A stretch of DNA of 64,000 bases, taken from NCBI GenBank assembly GCA_963977425.1, contig CAXBOO010000001.1:372001-436000 (forward strand). Reading direction: 5' to 3'. The position numbers were made by a program, and so were the translations under genes. Positions 36,401-46,136 of this stretch are shown in pieces (positions within the stretch are counted from its first letter, which is position 1; the number at the start of each line of letters is the position of its first letter). The notes under the pieces are model-generated. The model had not been told where the DNA came from. It searched no databases and saw only the letters and a program-made list of their open reading frames with translations. This DNA is from CAXBOO01 sp963977425. GTDB lineage: Bacteria > Bacteroidota > Bacteroidia > Flavobacteriales_D > Luteibaculaceae.

Positions 36401-39400
36401 AAACATACAATAAAGTATCTCCTGGTAATAAGAGAGAGCCTGTTGCTGGATTTACATCAATAGAATCGGTCTCACATGATTCTAGAGCAGTTTGAGCCAT
36501 GGATCCTGATTTCGTTTTACAGCCACAATTTACATAGTTGCTCAAGTCTAAACTGCCACAGCCATATTGGTCTGTAACGGTAATTGTGTAAGTCGTTTTA
36601 TTGGCATAGGTTTGATTGGATACAAATTGTCTTACGTCGCCATTTCCGGTAATTGATCCTTCGTTTGATGCGTAGCTATCAGGGTCTCCTCCAGAAATAT
36701 CGAAGCGGACTACGTATCCTTGAAGATCGGCATTGCAGGTGTCGACTATATTGCTAGCCTGTGGCGTTCCATTTACATTGATTGTGATGTAAGCCGATGT
36801 GTCGGGGCAAGGATTGTCACCTGTAACAAAATGTTGTGCGATGAAAGTACCTGAACCAGCCAAAGTAGGATTGAAGTTTCCGCTAGCATCGAGTGCCCCG
36901 GAGTTGTTCTGATCTATCCATGTTCCTTGATCGATGCCTGTACCTAATAAGGATGTTAGGTTGATAACGGCATCTGTTACACATAAGTCAATGCTGTTGT
37001 CTGTTCCTGGATTCTTATTGGTGTTTACTTGAATGTCGATGGTCTCACTTACGGTTATAGCGCACTTTGGGTTGTTGCTATATTCTAGGTTGGTAATTTC
37101 AAAAACGCCAGAACTAGCAGGTGTTAAATTGACTACCGCTAAGTTGCTGTTGATATTGTTGAGGTTGTTTGAATTTCCGCCGAAAGTGTATGCGATGTTC
37201 CAAGGTCTATCACCTGTAAGGTTAATTTTTACTTCAGAATCTTCGCCCTCGCATATTGGCGATTGTGCGCTTACAATACTTACTGTAGGAACAGGTCGAA
37301 CATTGACATTGAGTTTTTCTAAAGAAAATCGAATGCAAGCAATTGGAATTGATCCTGTTACTGATGTGATGTTGTAATCTTTTGTACTCGGTGGTGAAAT
37401 AGTTATGTTGTCGCCTTGGTTTATGCCTGTAAATGAAAAAGTACTGGAGCCGTCGGTAAGGGTAATGTCGTATGGACCTCCGTTTCCGGGTGTGCTGTTT
37501 ACTTTGAATTGATAATCATCTCCTGTACATATAACAGGACTGCCAACGGGGCTTAAGTAAACGGAATCTATTGGAATAGTTGTAATATCTACTTCATCAA
37601 AAACAGTACAGTTGATACTGTCATTTACCGTTACACGATAGGTGGTAGTATTGTTTAATGTTAATGTCGGATTGGCAATGGTACCGTTGTCCAAGTCGCC
37701 TGCGTTTGTCCATGTGTAGGTAAGTGGTCCTAATCCTCCTAGTGCTGTCGGAGCTCCTCCAAGTTGGTGTTGATCTCCTTCACAACCTGTAAAATCGTCA
37801 CCCGCATCTACAGTAATACCAGGTCCAATTTTAATTGATATGGTATACGTTTGTGTACAGGGGCCAGGGTCGGTTCCGTTGTTGGTTACACTTAATGTAA
37901 TAGTGTAATTGCCTGGTCCTGGAAAAGTATGACGTGGATTGGTTGAAGTTGTAAAACTCTCGCTTGTACCATCACCATAATCCCAATCCCATTTTACGAT
38001 TTTAGTTGCACCAGAAGGATCGTCATCTTGACTTAGATCTGTTATTACAACTTCTTCACCATCGCAATAAGCGTCTTTGTTGGTGTCAAATTCTGCAATC
38101 GGGCAATCGGGACATTGCGAAACTTCTAATACGTCACCAGACCCTCCTGTTGTTACAAATGAGTTGGCTTGTGCAGCTGCAACCATTGAAATGCCAAAAG
38201 GAATGCCGTTGAGGTTGATGATTCTGTTGGTTTGTACATTTAATAAAGTAGGTTCCAGTACGTATTTGTAATTGGTATTGGCTATAGGTATCCAGCCACC
38301 AATCAGATTTCCATTTAATTCTATTTGTGGGTTCGGGTCTTCGGTGATAATTGCGATGGTGTTGGATGTGGTTGCTCCAGCTTTAAATAGAATTGCGAAT
38401 AAATACGATGATTTCCACATATTTATAGGAGATACCATAATGGCTTCAGGGTCAGCAGAACCTTGGTTATCCGTTTGCCACCCTTTTGGGTATTGGATTA
38501 CTTGAATAGGATTGTCGGCTTTTATTTCATTGTTGGCAAATCCGTAATCACCGCCTCCAGCAGCAGTGCTACCCGATGCTTCTATTAAAATATTACCGTA
38601 ACCGTAGTTGGCGCCATTGTCCCATACAGGAGTTGGAATGGTGTATAAAACATCCTTACCGTCTTTATTGCTGACGTATACTTTTGTGCCAACTTCACCA
38701 ATTACTTCAACAAAATCGCCGGATATTTCTGGAGATCTTCCGCAGAATGTACCTCCGCTAATTTGGTTTGGCCGTGTTCTCGCCATAGACTGAACTGTGG
38801 CGTATTCGTAACCCCATCTAGAGGTAGGTAAAGGCATGTCAATCAATACTTCACAAGCACCACAATCCCATCCCCAAGAGCAGTCGGCTGTACCCATTAC
38901 AGCTACAGGTTTGTCACTCTTTACAATAGAGTTGTCAAATGTTGCGCAGTTTCCATCGCCTGCCAAACCTCTTGGATATTCGCTGTCACACATAGAACCT
39001 CGGGCTTGATACCAGAAGTAAGTTTCACCTCTATTGATCTTGATGGTTTCGTCGATAGGATTTCCTCCACCGTTCCACGATTTGAAATTAACCGTTGTGT
39101 TGTCTTCAGTTCCTACAATAATGTTGTAAATACCACCATTGGCAATGTTGCTTCGAATTGCTGATACATACTCTGTCCCAAGATAATTGACAGGGAGTAT
39201 TGTTTCTCCATCGCTTGAAGCTTGGTCAACGGTTGCTAGATAAACAGTAACTGGTTTTGGGGTAACAATATGTATTCCTTTATTCTGAATGCGTTTTATA
39301 ATATCAGGAAAAGAAGTGCTTCCGTTGATGTTGATTGGAATAGCAATTTCAGTGTATTGCCCGCGAACAACAGTGAAATCTTGTCTCCAATTTAAACCAG

Positions 39401-39614
39401 GGATCTCTATATAAGCTCCATCGTCAATACAGAAATCGGACACGATGTACACGAAATTACCGTAAGAGGCTCCAGAGGCTAATGGAGTAGCTTTAGATAA
39501 GGTGAACCAAAACTCAGTTCCTTTTATGTCTTGACTAAAAAGTTTGTTAGAACTTAATAGGAGCAATAAAATTACTGCGCTGCTTAAAAGTAAATTGCGA
39601 AAGTAGTTTAACAT
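33474..39614 (-). CDS. giant secreted adhesin, T9SS type B sorting domain
   Basis: I choose ATG 39614 over a TTG at 39644, because the promoter element overlaps that TTG; this gives 2046 residues. It has a signal peptide (about 1-28), then an IgGFc-binding-like N-terminal region (about 30-500) starting GTEFWFTLSK. A PKD domain follows at about 515-600 (WDWDYGDGTSESF). About 1300 residues of repeated immunoglobulin-like modules come next, each with a C-x-G-x motif and a TYTITVTD/YNITSV-like end strand. The last 95 residues are a gliding-motility (CHU_C) domain: SAFTPNGDGVNE, YNRWGEQLF, GTYRGVPVKPDAYNYRV. It should be exported by T9SS and held on the cell surface, for adhesion or gliding. Confidence 0.92.
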   Translation of the reverse strand: MLNYFRNLLLSSAVILLLLLSSNKLFSQDIKGTEFWFTLSKATPLASGASYGNFVYIVSDFCIDDGAYIEIPGLNWRQDFTVVRGQYTEIAIPININGSTSFPDIIKRIQNKGIHIVTPKPVTVYLATVDQASSDGETILPVNYLGTEYVSAIRSNIANGGIYNIIVGTEDNTTVNFKSWNGGGNPIDETIKINRGETYFWYQARGSMCDSEYPRGLAGDGNCATFDNSIVKSDKPVAVMGTADCSWGWDCGACEVLIDMPLPTSRWGYEYATVQSMARTRPNQISGGTFCGRSPEISGDFVEVIGEVGTKVYVSNKDGKDVLYTIPTPVWDNGANYGYGNILIEASGSTAAGGGDYGFANNEIKADNPIQVIQYPKGWQTDNQGSADPEAIMVSPINMWKSSYLFAILFKAGATTSNTIAIITEDPNPQIELNGNLIGGWIPIANTNYKYVLEPTLLNVQTNRIINLNGIPFGISMVAAAQANSFVTTGGSGDVLEVSQCPDCPIAEFDTNKDAYCDGEEVVITDLSQDDDPSGATKIVKWDWDYGDGTSESFTTSTNPRHTFPGPGNYTITLSVTNNGTDPGPCTQTYTISIKIGPGITVDAGDDFTGCEGDQHQLGGAPTALGGLGPLTYTWTNAGDLDNGTIANPTLTLNNTTTYRVTVNDSINCTVFDEVDITTIPIDSVYLSPVGSPVICTGDDYQFKVNSTPGNGGPYDITLTDGSSTFSFTGINQGDNITISPPSTKDYNITSVTGSIPIACIRFSLEKLNVNVRPVPTVSIVSAQSPICEGEDSEVKINLTGDRPWNIAYTFGGNSNNLNNINSNLAVVNLTPASSGVFEITNLEYSNNPKCAITVSETIDIQVNTNKNPGTDNSIDLCVTDAVINLTSLLGTGIDQGTWIDQNNSGALDASGNFNPTLAGSGTFIAQHFVTGDNPCPDTSAYITINVNGTPQASNIVDTCNADLQGYVVRFDISGGDPDSYASNEGSITGNGDVRQFVSNQTYANKTTYTITVTDQYGCGSLDLSNYVNCGCKTKSGSMAQTALESCETDSIDVNPATGSLLLPGDTLLYVLHSGSGNTIVNANREQADTKFGFNPNTMTYGQTYYVSSVAGPALNGSVDYSSDCVQISQGQPVTWYKQVTATAQLTTPDVCTGNDAKVNINFTGNGPFTAKIKGTTLPEITYTNLTSVETITIPITESDNIIIEYYADQYCESFQTIENEFVTARDNPALKTPEAYSCDGNLENYVVTFDVIGADTASMNVISLIGTGTYDKATATFTSDPITSGNAYHFQFSDQFNCSVLDVQGQYTCQCISDAGTLVTQPYNACKDGSITLIENGDKVTDGNDKINFAVHPNPSYAANEVIKYFPTNTITLQAGMTEETTYYVTPIVGSDSDGDGLVELTDGCLSIGTTSYPLLFFGLPHGTFDAPAYAKVCDGANASLPLTIAGKAPFTVETLDSEGNSLSNTINASGDNFVFTPVDTLTIDIVRITDANGCVSTIKDRATVEVLNAPELTLSTTTPNICLGESLDIDLAIKGEIPFNFDLVDDQGNTFNFVNILSNTETQSVSPTTTTEYQVINLTDDVCIGQPSNKLTVTVNSLPAGLISGNTTLCDGDNLTLVVDITGGQAPYNVDLASPSGTKTVTINSNQDNVNFNYNVGNNQYSITKITDGSALQCVGQGNFIDVEVHALPNGDMLGEYQVCQNDSIDIDFELTGDPDFVFNVVDDLGNVFGPFSSNNQNGSVNIKFDTPGDRTVRVETIADSHCPNPNPNGLLAKVSVIDIPVIDIIADNPSGCVPLAVNVINNTDLTGVESCTWTLNGTPVQGANCNGFSKVFTEAGSLDLDLQLKFVSGCVRSNTFPSFINPYAIPEPDFIFNPNQPTIVNPIVNFENTSFGSINGYWTIDSLAKDTGNHISFVFPNDSLGIYNIGLDVISEHGCTASINKLIKIDGVILFYMPSAFTPNGDGVNEGYGPVVNGTDNFINSYTYSVYNRWGEQLFTTNNIGETWDGTYRGVPVKPDAYNYRVMIRSTFSAERIEHIGTFVVLR

Positions 39615-39641
39615 CTTGGTGATTTGTAGGGGTAATGACGA

Positions 39642-39649
39642 CAAATTTA
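39642..39649 (-). promoter_or_regulatory. Bacteroidota -7 promoter element of adhesin gene
   Basis: TAAATTTG on the minus strand matches TAnnTTTG exactly and covers the alternative TTG start. Transcription would start near 39637, giving a leader of about 23 bases to the ATG at 39614. Confidence 0.6.
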
Positions 39650-39862
39650 AGTTTAAGTTGCTTAATAAAGTTTAAAAAAGTCGATTTCATGACTTCCATA
39701 GAGCTATTGGTCTGAATTACAAGCTATTTGTCGTTCGTCGGATTTATTTGTACAAAACGGGGTAATTTTAGGTAAGTCGTCCTTGATTGAGGTTGGCGCT
39801 TATTTTTATAGAAGGTTTATACACCTTTTAACAGTCAAAAGTGTATTACTCCTTATAATTTT

Positions 39863-39870
39863 TAACTTTG
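39863..39870 (+). promoter_or_regulatory. Bacteroidota -7 promoter element of sucA
   Basis: TAACTTTG matches TAnnTTTG exactly, 33 bases before the sucA ATG. The rest of the 289-base gap between the adhesin gene and sucA shows no gene. Confidence 0.6.
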
Positions 39871-39903
39871 TGTCCGTTTGTTTATTAGCGATTAACGCAA
39901 CAT

Positions 39904-42648
39904 ATGGATACCTTATCTTACCTAAGTAATGCTGAGCCTTCGGCTATCAGCGAGTTATATTCTCAATACAAAAAAGACCCAAGCTCTGTTGAAGAGGGGT
40001 GGCGAAAATTTTTCGAAGGATTCGAGTTTGCGGAGTCTAATTTTCCTACGCTACCAAATTCTGGTGGAGGAACAATTAACAATAAGGAGTTTGCTGTGCA
40101 TAACCTTATTAATGCTTACCGAAACCGAGGTCACTTGTTTACAAAAACGAATCCGGTTCGTGAAAGAAGAAAACATGGCCCAGGATTGGAGTTAGCAAAC
40201 TTCGATCTTACGGAAGCTGATTTAGATACTACCTTCAAAGCTGGTGAACAATGCGGATTGGGTGAAACGACCTTAAGAAACATTGTCGATCACTTAAACC
40301 ATGTTTATTGCCAAAGTATAGGTGTTGAATTTACTTACATGCGTCAACCTGAAAAGGTTCAATGGATGATAGATAAATTGCACGTAAACAATAATCAACC
40401 AAATTTTTCTATTGAAGAGAAGAAGCAAATATTCAAGAAATTGAACCAGGCTTCAGTTTTCGAAAGTTATTTGCATACCCGTTTCCCAGGTCAAAAGCGA
40501 TTCTCTCTAGAAGGAGCTGAGTCTTTAATTCCTGCTTTAGATGTTTTGGTTGAACACAGTTCTTTAGCTGGTGCCGAAGAATTTGTAATTGGAATGGCGC
40601 ACAGAGGTAGATTGAATGTGCTTGCCAATATTTTCAATAAACCTTACCAAGAAATATTTTCAGAATTTGTAGCAAAAGATTACGAAGAAGAAAATTTTGA
40701 TGGCGATGTAAAATACCACTTAGGTTTCGACAAAGAAGTTGCTACCGATAATGGTAAAAAAGTAAATATTACACTTTGCCCTAACCCGTCTCACTTAGAA
40801 GCGGTAAACCCTGTAGTAGAAGGAATATCTAGACAAAAACTAGATCATAAATACAACAACGACTACAATAAAGTAGTTCCAATTCTTATCCATGGTGATG
40901 CAGCTATTGCTGGTCAGGGTGTAGTTTATGAAGTTGTTCAAATGGCTTCATTAGATGGTTTCAAAACAGGTGGTACCATCCATATTGTTATCAACAACCA
41001 AGTAGGATTTACTACTAATTATACCGATGGAAGATCGTCTATATACTGTACGGATGTGGCAAAAGTTACTTTGTCTCCTGTATTCCATGTAAATGGTGAT
41101 GATCCTGAAGCATTGGTTCACGTAATGAAAATAGCGATGGATTACCGTCAACGTTTTCATGAAGATGTTTTCATCGATTTGTTGTGCTATAGAAAATATG
41201 GCCATAACGAAGGTGACGAACCAAAATTCACGCAGCCTTTATTGTACAAATCGATAGCGAAGCATAAAAATCCAAAAGACTTATACTTAGAGTCGCTCAT
41301 TGCTGAAAAAGTAATGACTCCGGCAGAAGGGAAAGCTGTTGCAGATGAGTATAAAGACAAATTGGTTGCCGCTTTTGACGAATCGAAAAAAATTGAAAAT
41401 GCGCATGTAGACAATTTCTTGGCAAAAGCTTGGGAAGGCGTTGAGTATGCTAATAAAAATAGTTTTGACTCAAGCCCTGCTACTGGTTACGATAAAAAGC
41501 AGTTGTTGAAATTGGCCGCAAGACTTACTGCAGTACCGGAAGGCAAGAAAGTATTCCGAAAATTAGAGAAGATTCTTAATGACCGTGCAAGCATGGTTGA
41601 GAACAATAAATTGGATTGGGGAATGGCAGAAATGTTAGCCTACGCATCCATATTGGACGAAGATAAATCAATTCGTTTTACAGGTCAAGATGTTGAGCGT
41701 GGTACATTCTCTCACCGTCATGCCATTGTTAAAATTGAAGATTCAGAAGAAGAATACTGCCACTTAAATAACCTTAAAGAAAATCAAGCCGGTAAATTTG
41801 AAATTTACAACTCACTATTGAGCGAATACGGAGTCTTGGGTTATGAATACGGATATTCATTGGTTAATCCACATGGTTTAACTATTTGGGAAGCTCAGTT
41901 TGGAGATTTCTTCAACGGAGCACAAATCATGATCGATCAATTTATTTCTCCAGGTGAGGATAAATGGAAAACGATGAGTGGTTTGGTTATGCTATTGCCA
42001 CACGGTTACGAAGGAATGGGTGCAGAACATAGTTCAGCTCGCTTAGAACGCTTTCTAACACTGTGTGCAGAAGAAAACTGGCAGATTGTAAACTGTACTA
42101 CTCCAGCCAACTTCTTCCACGCAATGCGCCGTCAATTGGCTTGGAAATTTAGAAAACCATTGGTAGTATTTACTCCAAAAAGCTTATTGCGTTCACCTGA
42201 TTGTGTGTCAACTATAGACGATTTAGCATCAGGTAGTTTCCAAGAAGTAATAGATGATACAGTTGTTGACAAAAAGAAAATTGAGTCGGTATTCCTATGT
42301 CAAGGTAAAATATACTATGAGTTAAAAGCTAAAGCGAAAGAAGCTGGAAACGAAACGACAGCATTCATAAGAGTAGAACAAATGTATCCTGCTCCATTGG
42401 CACAATTAGAAAAAATAATGGCAACATACCCTAACGCAACCCGTAAGGGATGGGTACAAGAAGAACCAGAAAATATGGGAGCACTTTCTTTTGTGAGTCG
42501 ACTGTATACAGGACTTGGCCTAACCGAATTTATAGGTAAAGATTCTAGTTCTAGCCCTGCGAGTGGGTCGTCTAAACGCGACGCTCTTCGACAAGAAGAA
42601 GTAATAAAGAAAATATTTCAATCAGAAAATAGCACTGTAAACGCATAA
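39904..42648 (+). CDS. sucA: 2-oxoglutarate dehydrogenase E1 component
   Basis: E1 decarboxylates 2-oxoglutarate with thiamine diphosphate and passes the succinyl group to the E2 lipoyl domain in the TCA cycle. The 914-residue protein has the N-terminal E2-binding segment (LSYLSNAEPSAISELY), MAHRGRLNVLAN, the thiamine diphosphate/Mg region (GDAAIAGQGVVYE with a following NNQVGFTT), and the transketolase-like C-terminal half with WEAQFGDFFNGAQ and LPHGYEGMGAEHSSAR. The length is normal. sucB follows 2 bases later, a standard co-transcribed pair; the E3 gene is not in this window. Confidence 0.97.
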   Translation: MDTLSYLSNAEPSAISELYSQYKKDPSSVEEGWRKFFEGFEFAESNFPTLPNSGGGTINNKEFAVHNLINAYRNRGHLFTKTNPVRERRKHGPGLELANFDLTEADLDTTFKAGEQCGLGETTLRNIVDHLNHVYCQSIGVEFTYMRQPEKVQWMIDKLHVNNNQPNFSIEEKKQIFKKLNQASVFESYLHTRFPGQKRFSLEGAESLIPALDVLVEHSSLAGAEEFVIGMAHRGRLNVLANIFNKPYQEIFSEFVAKDYEEENFDGDVKYHLGFDKEVATDNGKKVNITLCPNPSHLEAVNPVVEGISRQKLDHKYNNDYNKVVPILIHGDAAIAGQGVVYEVVQMASLDGFKTGGTIHIVINNQVGFTTNYTDGRSSIYCTDVAKVTLSPVFHVNGDDPEALVHVMKIAMDYRQRFHEDVFIDLLCYRKYGHNEGDEPKFTQPLLYKSIAKHKNPKDLYLESLIAEKVMTPAEGKAVADEYKDKLVAAFDESKKIENAHVDNFLAKAWEGVEYANKNSFDSSPATGYDKKQLLKLAARLTAVPEGKKVFRKLEKILNDRASMVENNKLDWGMAEMLAYASILDEDKSIRFTGQDVERGTFSHRHAIVKIEDSEEEYCHLNNLKENQAGKFEIYNSLLSEYGVLGYEYGYSLVNPHGLTIWEAQFGDFFNGAQIMIDQFISPGEDKWKTMSGLVMLLPHGYEGMGAEHSSARLERFLTLCAEENWQIVNCTTPANFFHAMRRQLAWKFRKPLVVFTPKSLLRSPDCVSTIDDLASGSFQEVIDDTVVDKKKIESVFLCQGKIYYELKAKAKEAGNETTAFIRVEQMYPAPLAQLEKIMATYPNATRKGWVQEEPENMGALSFVSRLYTGLGLTEFIGKDSSSSPASGSSKRDALRQEEVIKKIFQSENSTVNA

Positions 42649-42650
42649 CC

Positions 42651-43904
42651 ATGGCATACGAAATCAAAGTTCCCAGCCCGGGAGAATCAATAACCGAAGT
42701 AGAAATAGCTCAATGGCTAGTTGAAGAAGGCGATTATGTAGAAAAAGATCAGCCAATTGCTGAGGTTGATTCTGATAAGGCCACTTTGGAATTACCAGCA
42801 GACGAATCTGGTATCATTACTCTAATAGCCGAGGAAGGCGATGTTGTAAAAGTGGGGCAAGTAGTTGCTACACTTGATACATCAGCTAAAGCACCAGAAG
42901 GCGCAGCACCGAAAGCAGAAAAACCTGTTGAGGCAGCTCCAAATCCTAACCCGGTAAAAGAAGCGCCAAAAGCGGAAGCTCCTGCTCCAGCTAAAAACGA
43001 TAGCTACGCAAAAGGACATGCTTCTCCTGCAGCAGCAAAAAGCATTGCTGAAAACAAATTAGAAGCATCGAAAATAAGCGGTACGGGCAAAGATGGTCGT
43101 ATCACAAAACAAGATGTTGCTGATTACATCACTTCTGGTGTAAATGTAGAAAGTGCACAAGGTTGGGGTGGATCACGCGAGATTCGTCGTGAGAAAATGT
43201 CTATGCTACGTCGTAAAGTAGCCGAGCGTTTGGTTTCTGTAAAGAATGAAACCGCCATGCTTACTACATTCAATGAAGTGAACATGGAACCTATCATGAC
43301 GCTTCGTAAGCAATACAAAGATAAGTTTAGAGAAAGTCATGGTGTAAACCTTGGTTTCATGTCTTTCTTTACCAAAGCGGTAACAGAGGCATTGAATCTT
43401 TTCCCAGCGGTAAATGCGCAGATCGATGGAAAAGAAATGATGTTGCATGACTATGCTGATGTAGGAATTGCAGTTTCATCTCCAAAAGGATTGATGGTGC
43501 CAGTGGTTCGTAATGCAGAGCAAATGTCTTTAGCAGAAATCGAAGCTGAAATCAAACGATTGGCTGTAAAAGCACGCGATGGGAAATTAAGTATCGACGA
43601 TATGAGTGGTGGTACATTTACCATTACTAATGGAGGTGTTTTCGGATCAATGATGAGTACACCAATTATCAATCCTCCACAAGTTGCAATTTTAGGAATG
43701 CACAACATTGTTGAGCGTCCGATTGCGGTGAACGGGAAAGTAGAGATTAAACCAATGATGTACTTAGCTCTTTCATACGACCACAGAATTATCGATGGTA
43801 AAGAATCGGTAGGTTTCTTAGTAAAAGTTAAAGAGATGATAGAGAATCCATCGAAGATGATCTTCGGCGGTAAATCTCCAGAAGAAGTACTTTTGAATTT
43901 GTAA
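42651..43904 (+). CDS. sucB: dihydrolipoyllysine succinyltransferase (E2)
   Basis: This is the E2 core of the 2-oxoglutarate dehydrogenase complex. The 417-residue protein has an N-terminal lipoyl domain with the modified K43 in EVDSDKATLE. An Ala/Pro/Lys-rich linker (about 80-120) and a peripheral subunit-binding domain (about 122-165) follow. The catalytic domain carries H378 and D382 in SYDHRIIDGKE. Only one lipoyl domain is present, as usual for SucB. It is followed by a terminator. Confidence 0.97.
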   Translation: MAYEIKVPSPGESITEVEIAQWLVEEGDYVEKDQPIAEVDSDKATLELPADESGIITLIAEEGDVVKVGQVVATLDTSAKAPEGAAPKAEKPVEAAPNPNPVKEAPKAEAPAPAKNDSYAKGHASPAAAKSIAENKLEASKISGTGKDGRITKQDVADYITSGVNVESAQGWGGSREIRREKMSMLRRKVAERLVSVKNETAMLTTFNEVNMEPIMTLRKQYKDKFRESHGVNLGFMSFFTKAVTEALNLFPAVNAQIDGKEMMLHDYADVGIAVSSPKGLMVPVVRNAEQMSLAEIEAEIKRLAVKARDGKLSIDDMSGGTFTITNGGVFGSMMSTPIINPPQVAILGMHNIVERPIAVNGKVEIKPMMYLALSYDHRIIDGKESVGFLVKVKEMIENPSKMIFGGKSPEEVLLNL

Positions 43905-43926
43905 TTAAAATCTAACTATTGAATAT

Positions 43927-43956
43927 TAAAAAAAGGAGCTCTCGGGCTCCTTTTTT
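43927..43956. terminator. bidirectional terminator after sucB
   Basis: A hairpin with AAAAGGAGC paired to GCTCCTTTT and a six-base loop lies between A- and T-runs. It also suits the convergent TonB receptor gene. Confidence 0.85.
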
Positions 43957-43967
43957 AGTTTAGTGCT

Positions 43968-46133
43968 TTACTTTTTAAGGGTGTAGTTTACACCAATAAA
44001 GTAAAGCCTGCCAATGGGCGATTGCCATGCAATGGATGCTTCTGGCTCACCTTCATTCAATCCTAACCAAGCATTTTTTTGCTTTGCGTTGAGAATGTTT
44101 TCTGCTCCGGTGTAAAAACGCCATTTTTTCCAGGTTTTAGATACTTGAAAGTTGAGCAAGTAATATGCATCTATCTCTCCTTTATTTATAATGTCAGAAA
44201 TCGGTACATCGGGCAAAGTTTGACGTCCGATTCTGCTGATTGTGGTATTGAACAGCCATTCGTCTCGAGTTTCATAACTAAGATTTATAAAGCTTCTGTT
44301 GTGTGGTAACAGCCATATGTTGTTGAAACCTCCATTGATATCGGTTGCTTTTTGCTCATTGTACTTGTAAGCAACTTTGAGTTCAAGTCGTGGAATGATT
44401 TCGTAATTAACTTGCACCAAAAAACTATGGTTGGTCGCTTTCGAGTGTTGGCGTAGGTCTAGTACATCGACTCCAACATAATGAGACAATACCCTGTTTT
44501 GGAATTGTTGGTAATGGTGCTCTATTAAAATATCTCCTTCGCGATATCCTATTTTAAATTTGCGCCAAATGCTAGAAAATAAACTCCACGATTCTTCGGG
44601 GTTCGACAAGTTTTGCAAGCCAACAATGTTTCTATTGTTCATCATCATACTGTAATGTTCAGCTACGAGGTAGTTGCTTCTAAATGCTCGGCCAATTCCT
44701 GTTCTGAAAACCGTTTTGGAATTGAAGGCATGACGATAATTTAAGCGAGGAGAAACGATCCATTTGTTTTGGTAATAATCGGTTCTTAAACCCAATGTCA
44801 GATTGTCGTTTTCACTCAAAGTACCATTGTATTCTGCGAAAACACCAGGAATAACTCTGTCAAAATTATTGGATATAGTAGTTGTGTCTGCAGCCATTCT
44901 AATTATTTCATCGTCTGATTTTTCTTTCAATAACGATGCTCCAACTTTGATGATATGATTGGTGTTGGATATAAAATTTTGGTGAATTAGGTTCAAATAC
45001 AACTCACTGGTTTTTGATGTTAAATCTTTATTGCCGATGGAACCATCAAAATCATATTGATTGTAGCTGTACTGAAAACCTATGCTTTTACCCGTGTTGG
45101 ATAATACATATCCACTTTTTCCAAATAGGCCAATGTTTTGATCGTTTAAGGTTAGCGGGAAGGATGAATCAACACTGCCGCCATCACGATTGTTTTCATT
45201 GAAGGTTAGGTTGATGTCGTTGTGAAACTTAGAAGAAGGGCTGAAATTCTGACTCAATACAAAGTTTTTCTGAGCCACTTTTGGCATCTCGTAATACCCG
45301 TCGTTGTTCTCGTCTAAAGCATTTGCCCAACCGGATACATTCCACAGCAATGCGGCTTTGTATTTGTTGTCGTTGTGCAATTGGTTTACACCATTAGCTT
45401 CCCATCTTGCAAATGAATTGGTGTAAAGGTTGAATTCTTGAATGCTTTTTTCAGAAAGGCCTTTTAATTCAACATTTATTTGACCACTTAAACCTTCAAA
45501 ACCATTCGCTACGGAACTGTTTCCTTTCAATATTTGAATGCTTTCTACCCATGTTCCTGGAATAGAGTTCAATCCATTGATAAGTCCATTACCTCTTATT
45601 CTTGGCATGTTTTCTACACTCAATAGAGCGTATTTTCCACCTAAGCCAAGCAACTTTATGGTTTTCGATCCCGATGCACCATCGCTAAAAGTAGCATCAA
45701 TAGATGGGTTGGTTTCGAAACTTTCGGCAAGGTTGCAACACGCTGCTTTGTAGAGTTCTTTCTCATCAATATTTTCTATCTGTATGCTACTGGCAAACAA
45801 AATATTGGATGATTTTTTTCTCGAACTTATATCGAGCGTTTTTAAATTGGTAGCACTGCTCAATAAATACGTGTCGTTAGCCTTCTTTACTAGAAAAGTA
45901 TCTTGACTATATCCGTAAGCAGATACTATTATTGATCGATTAACATAGGCATCATTCAACAGGAAATTTCCGATAGAATCAGCTTTTATATAAATGGATT
46001 CCCCGTCAATTTTGATGCTGGCAAAAGGAATGCCTTCTTTAGTGTTGTTATCGGCAATACGAGAGTTTTGAGCACGAGCGATTATACTTACTCCTATGGA
46101 TAGAAGTAAGTATAGAATAGATCTGTATCTCAT
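43968..46133 (-). CDS. TonB-dependent receptor of metal-linked cluster
   Basis: This 721-residue outer-membrane receptor has a signal peptide (about 1-21), a short carboxypeptidase-like domain (NTKEGIPFASIKID), a plug (IKLLGLGGKYALLSVENM, GLNSIPGTWVESIQILKG) and a barrel ending in FIGVNYTLKK. It starts 3 bases after the heavy-metal-domain gene and follows a HYC_CC_PP-like gene, an arrangement seen in Bacteroidota around copper-handling receptors. A cysteine pair (KAACCNLAE, near residue 131) in the plug could touch metal. Copper or another transition metal is the likely ligand (inference). Confidence 0.88.
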   Translation of the reverse strand: MRYRSILYLLLSIGVSIIARAQNSRIADNNTKEGIPFASIKIDGESIYIKADSIGNFLLNDAYVNRSIIVSAYGYSQDTFLVKKANDTYLLSSATNLKTLDISSRKKSSNILFASSIQIENIDEKELYKAACCNLAESFETNPSIDATFSDGASGSKTIKLLGLGGKYALLSVENMPRIRGNGLINGLNSIPGTWVESIQILKGNSSVANGFEGLSGQINVELKGLSEKSIQEFNLYTNSFARWEANGVNQLHNDNKYKAALLWNVSGWANALDENNDGYYEMPKVAQKNFVLSQNFSPSSKFHNDINLTFNENNRDGGSVDSSFPLTLNDQNIGLFGKSGYVLSNTGKSIGFQYSYNQYDFDGSIGNKDLTSKTSELYLNLIHQNFISNTNHIIKVGASLLKEKSDDEIIRMAADTTTISNNFDRVIPGVFAEYNGTLSENDNLTLGLRTDYYQNKWIVSPRLNYRHAFNSKTVFRTGIGRAFRSNYLVAEHYSMMMNNRNIVGLQNLSNPEESWSLFSSIWRKFKIGYREGDILIEHHYQQFQNRVLSHYVGVDVLDLRQHSKATNHSFLVQVNYEIIPRLELKVAYKYNEQKATDINGGFNNIWLLPHNRSFINLSYETRDEWLFNTTISRIGRQTLPDVPISDIINKGEIDAYYLLNFQVSKTWKKWRFYTGAENILNAKQKNAWLGLNEGEPEASIAWQSPIGRLYFIGVNYTLKK

Positions 46134-46136
46134 TAT

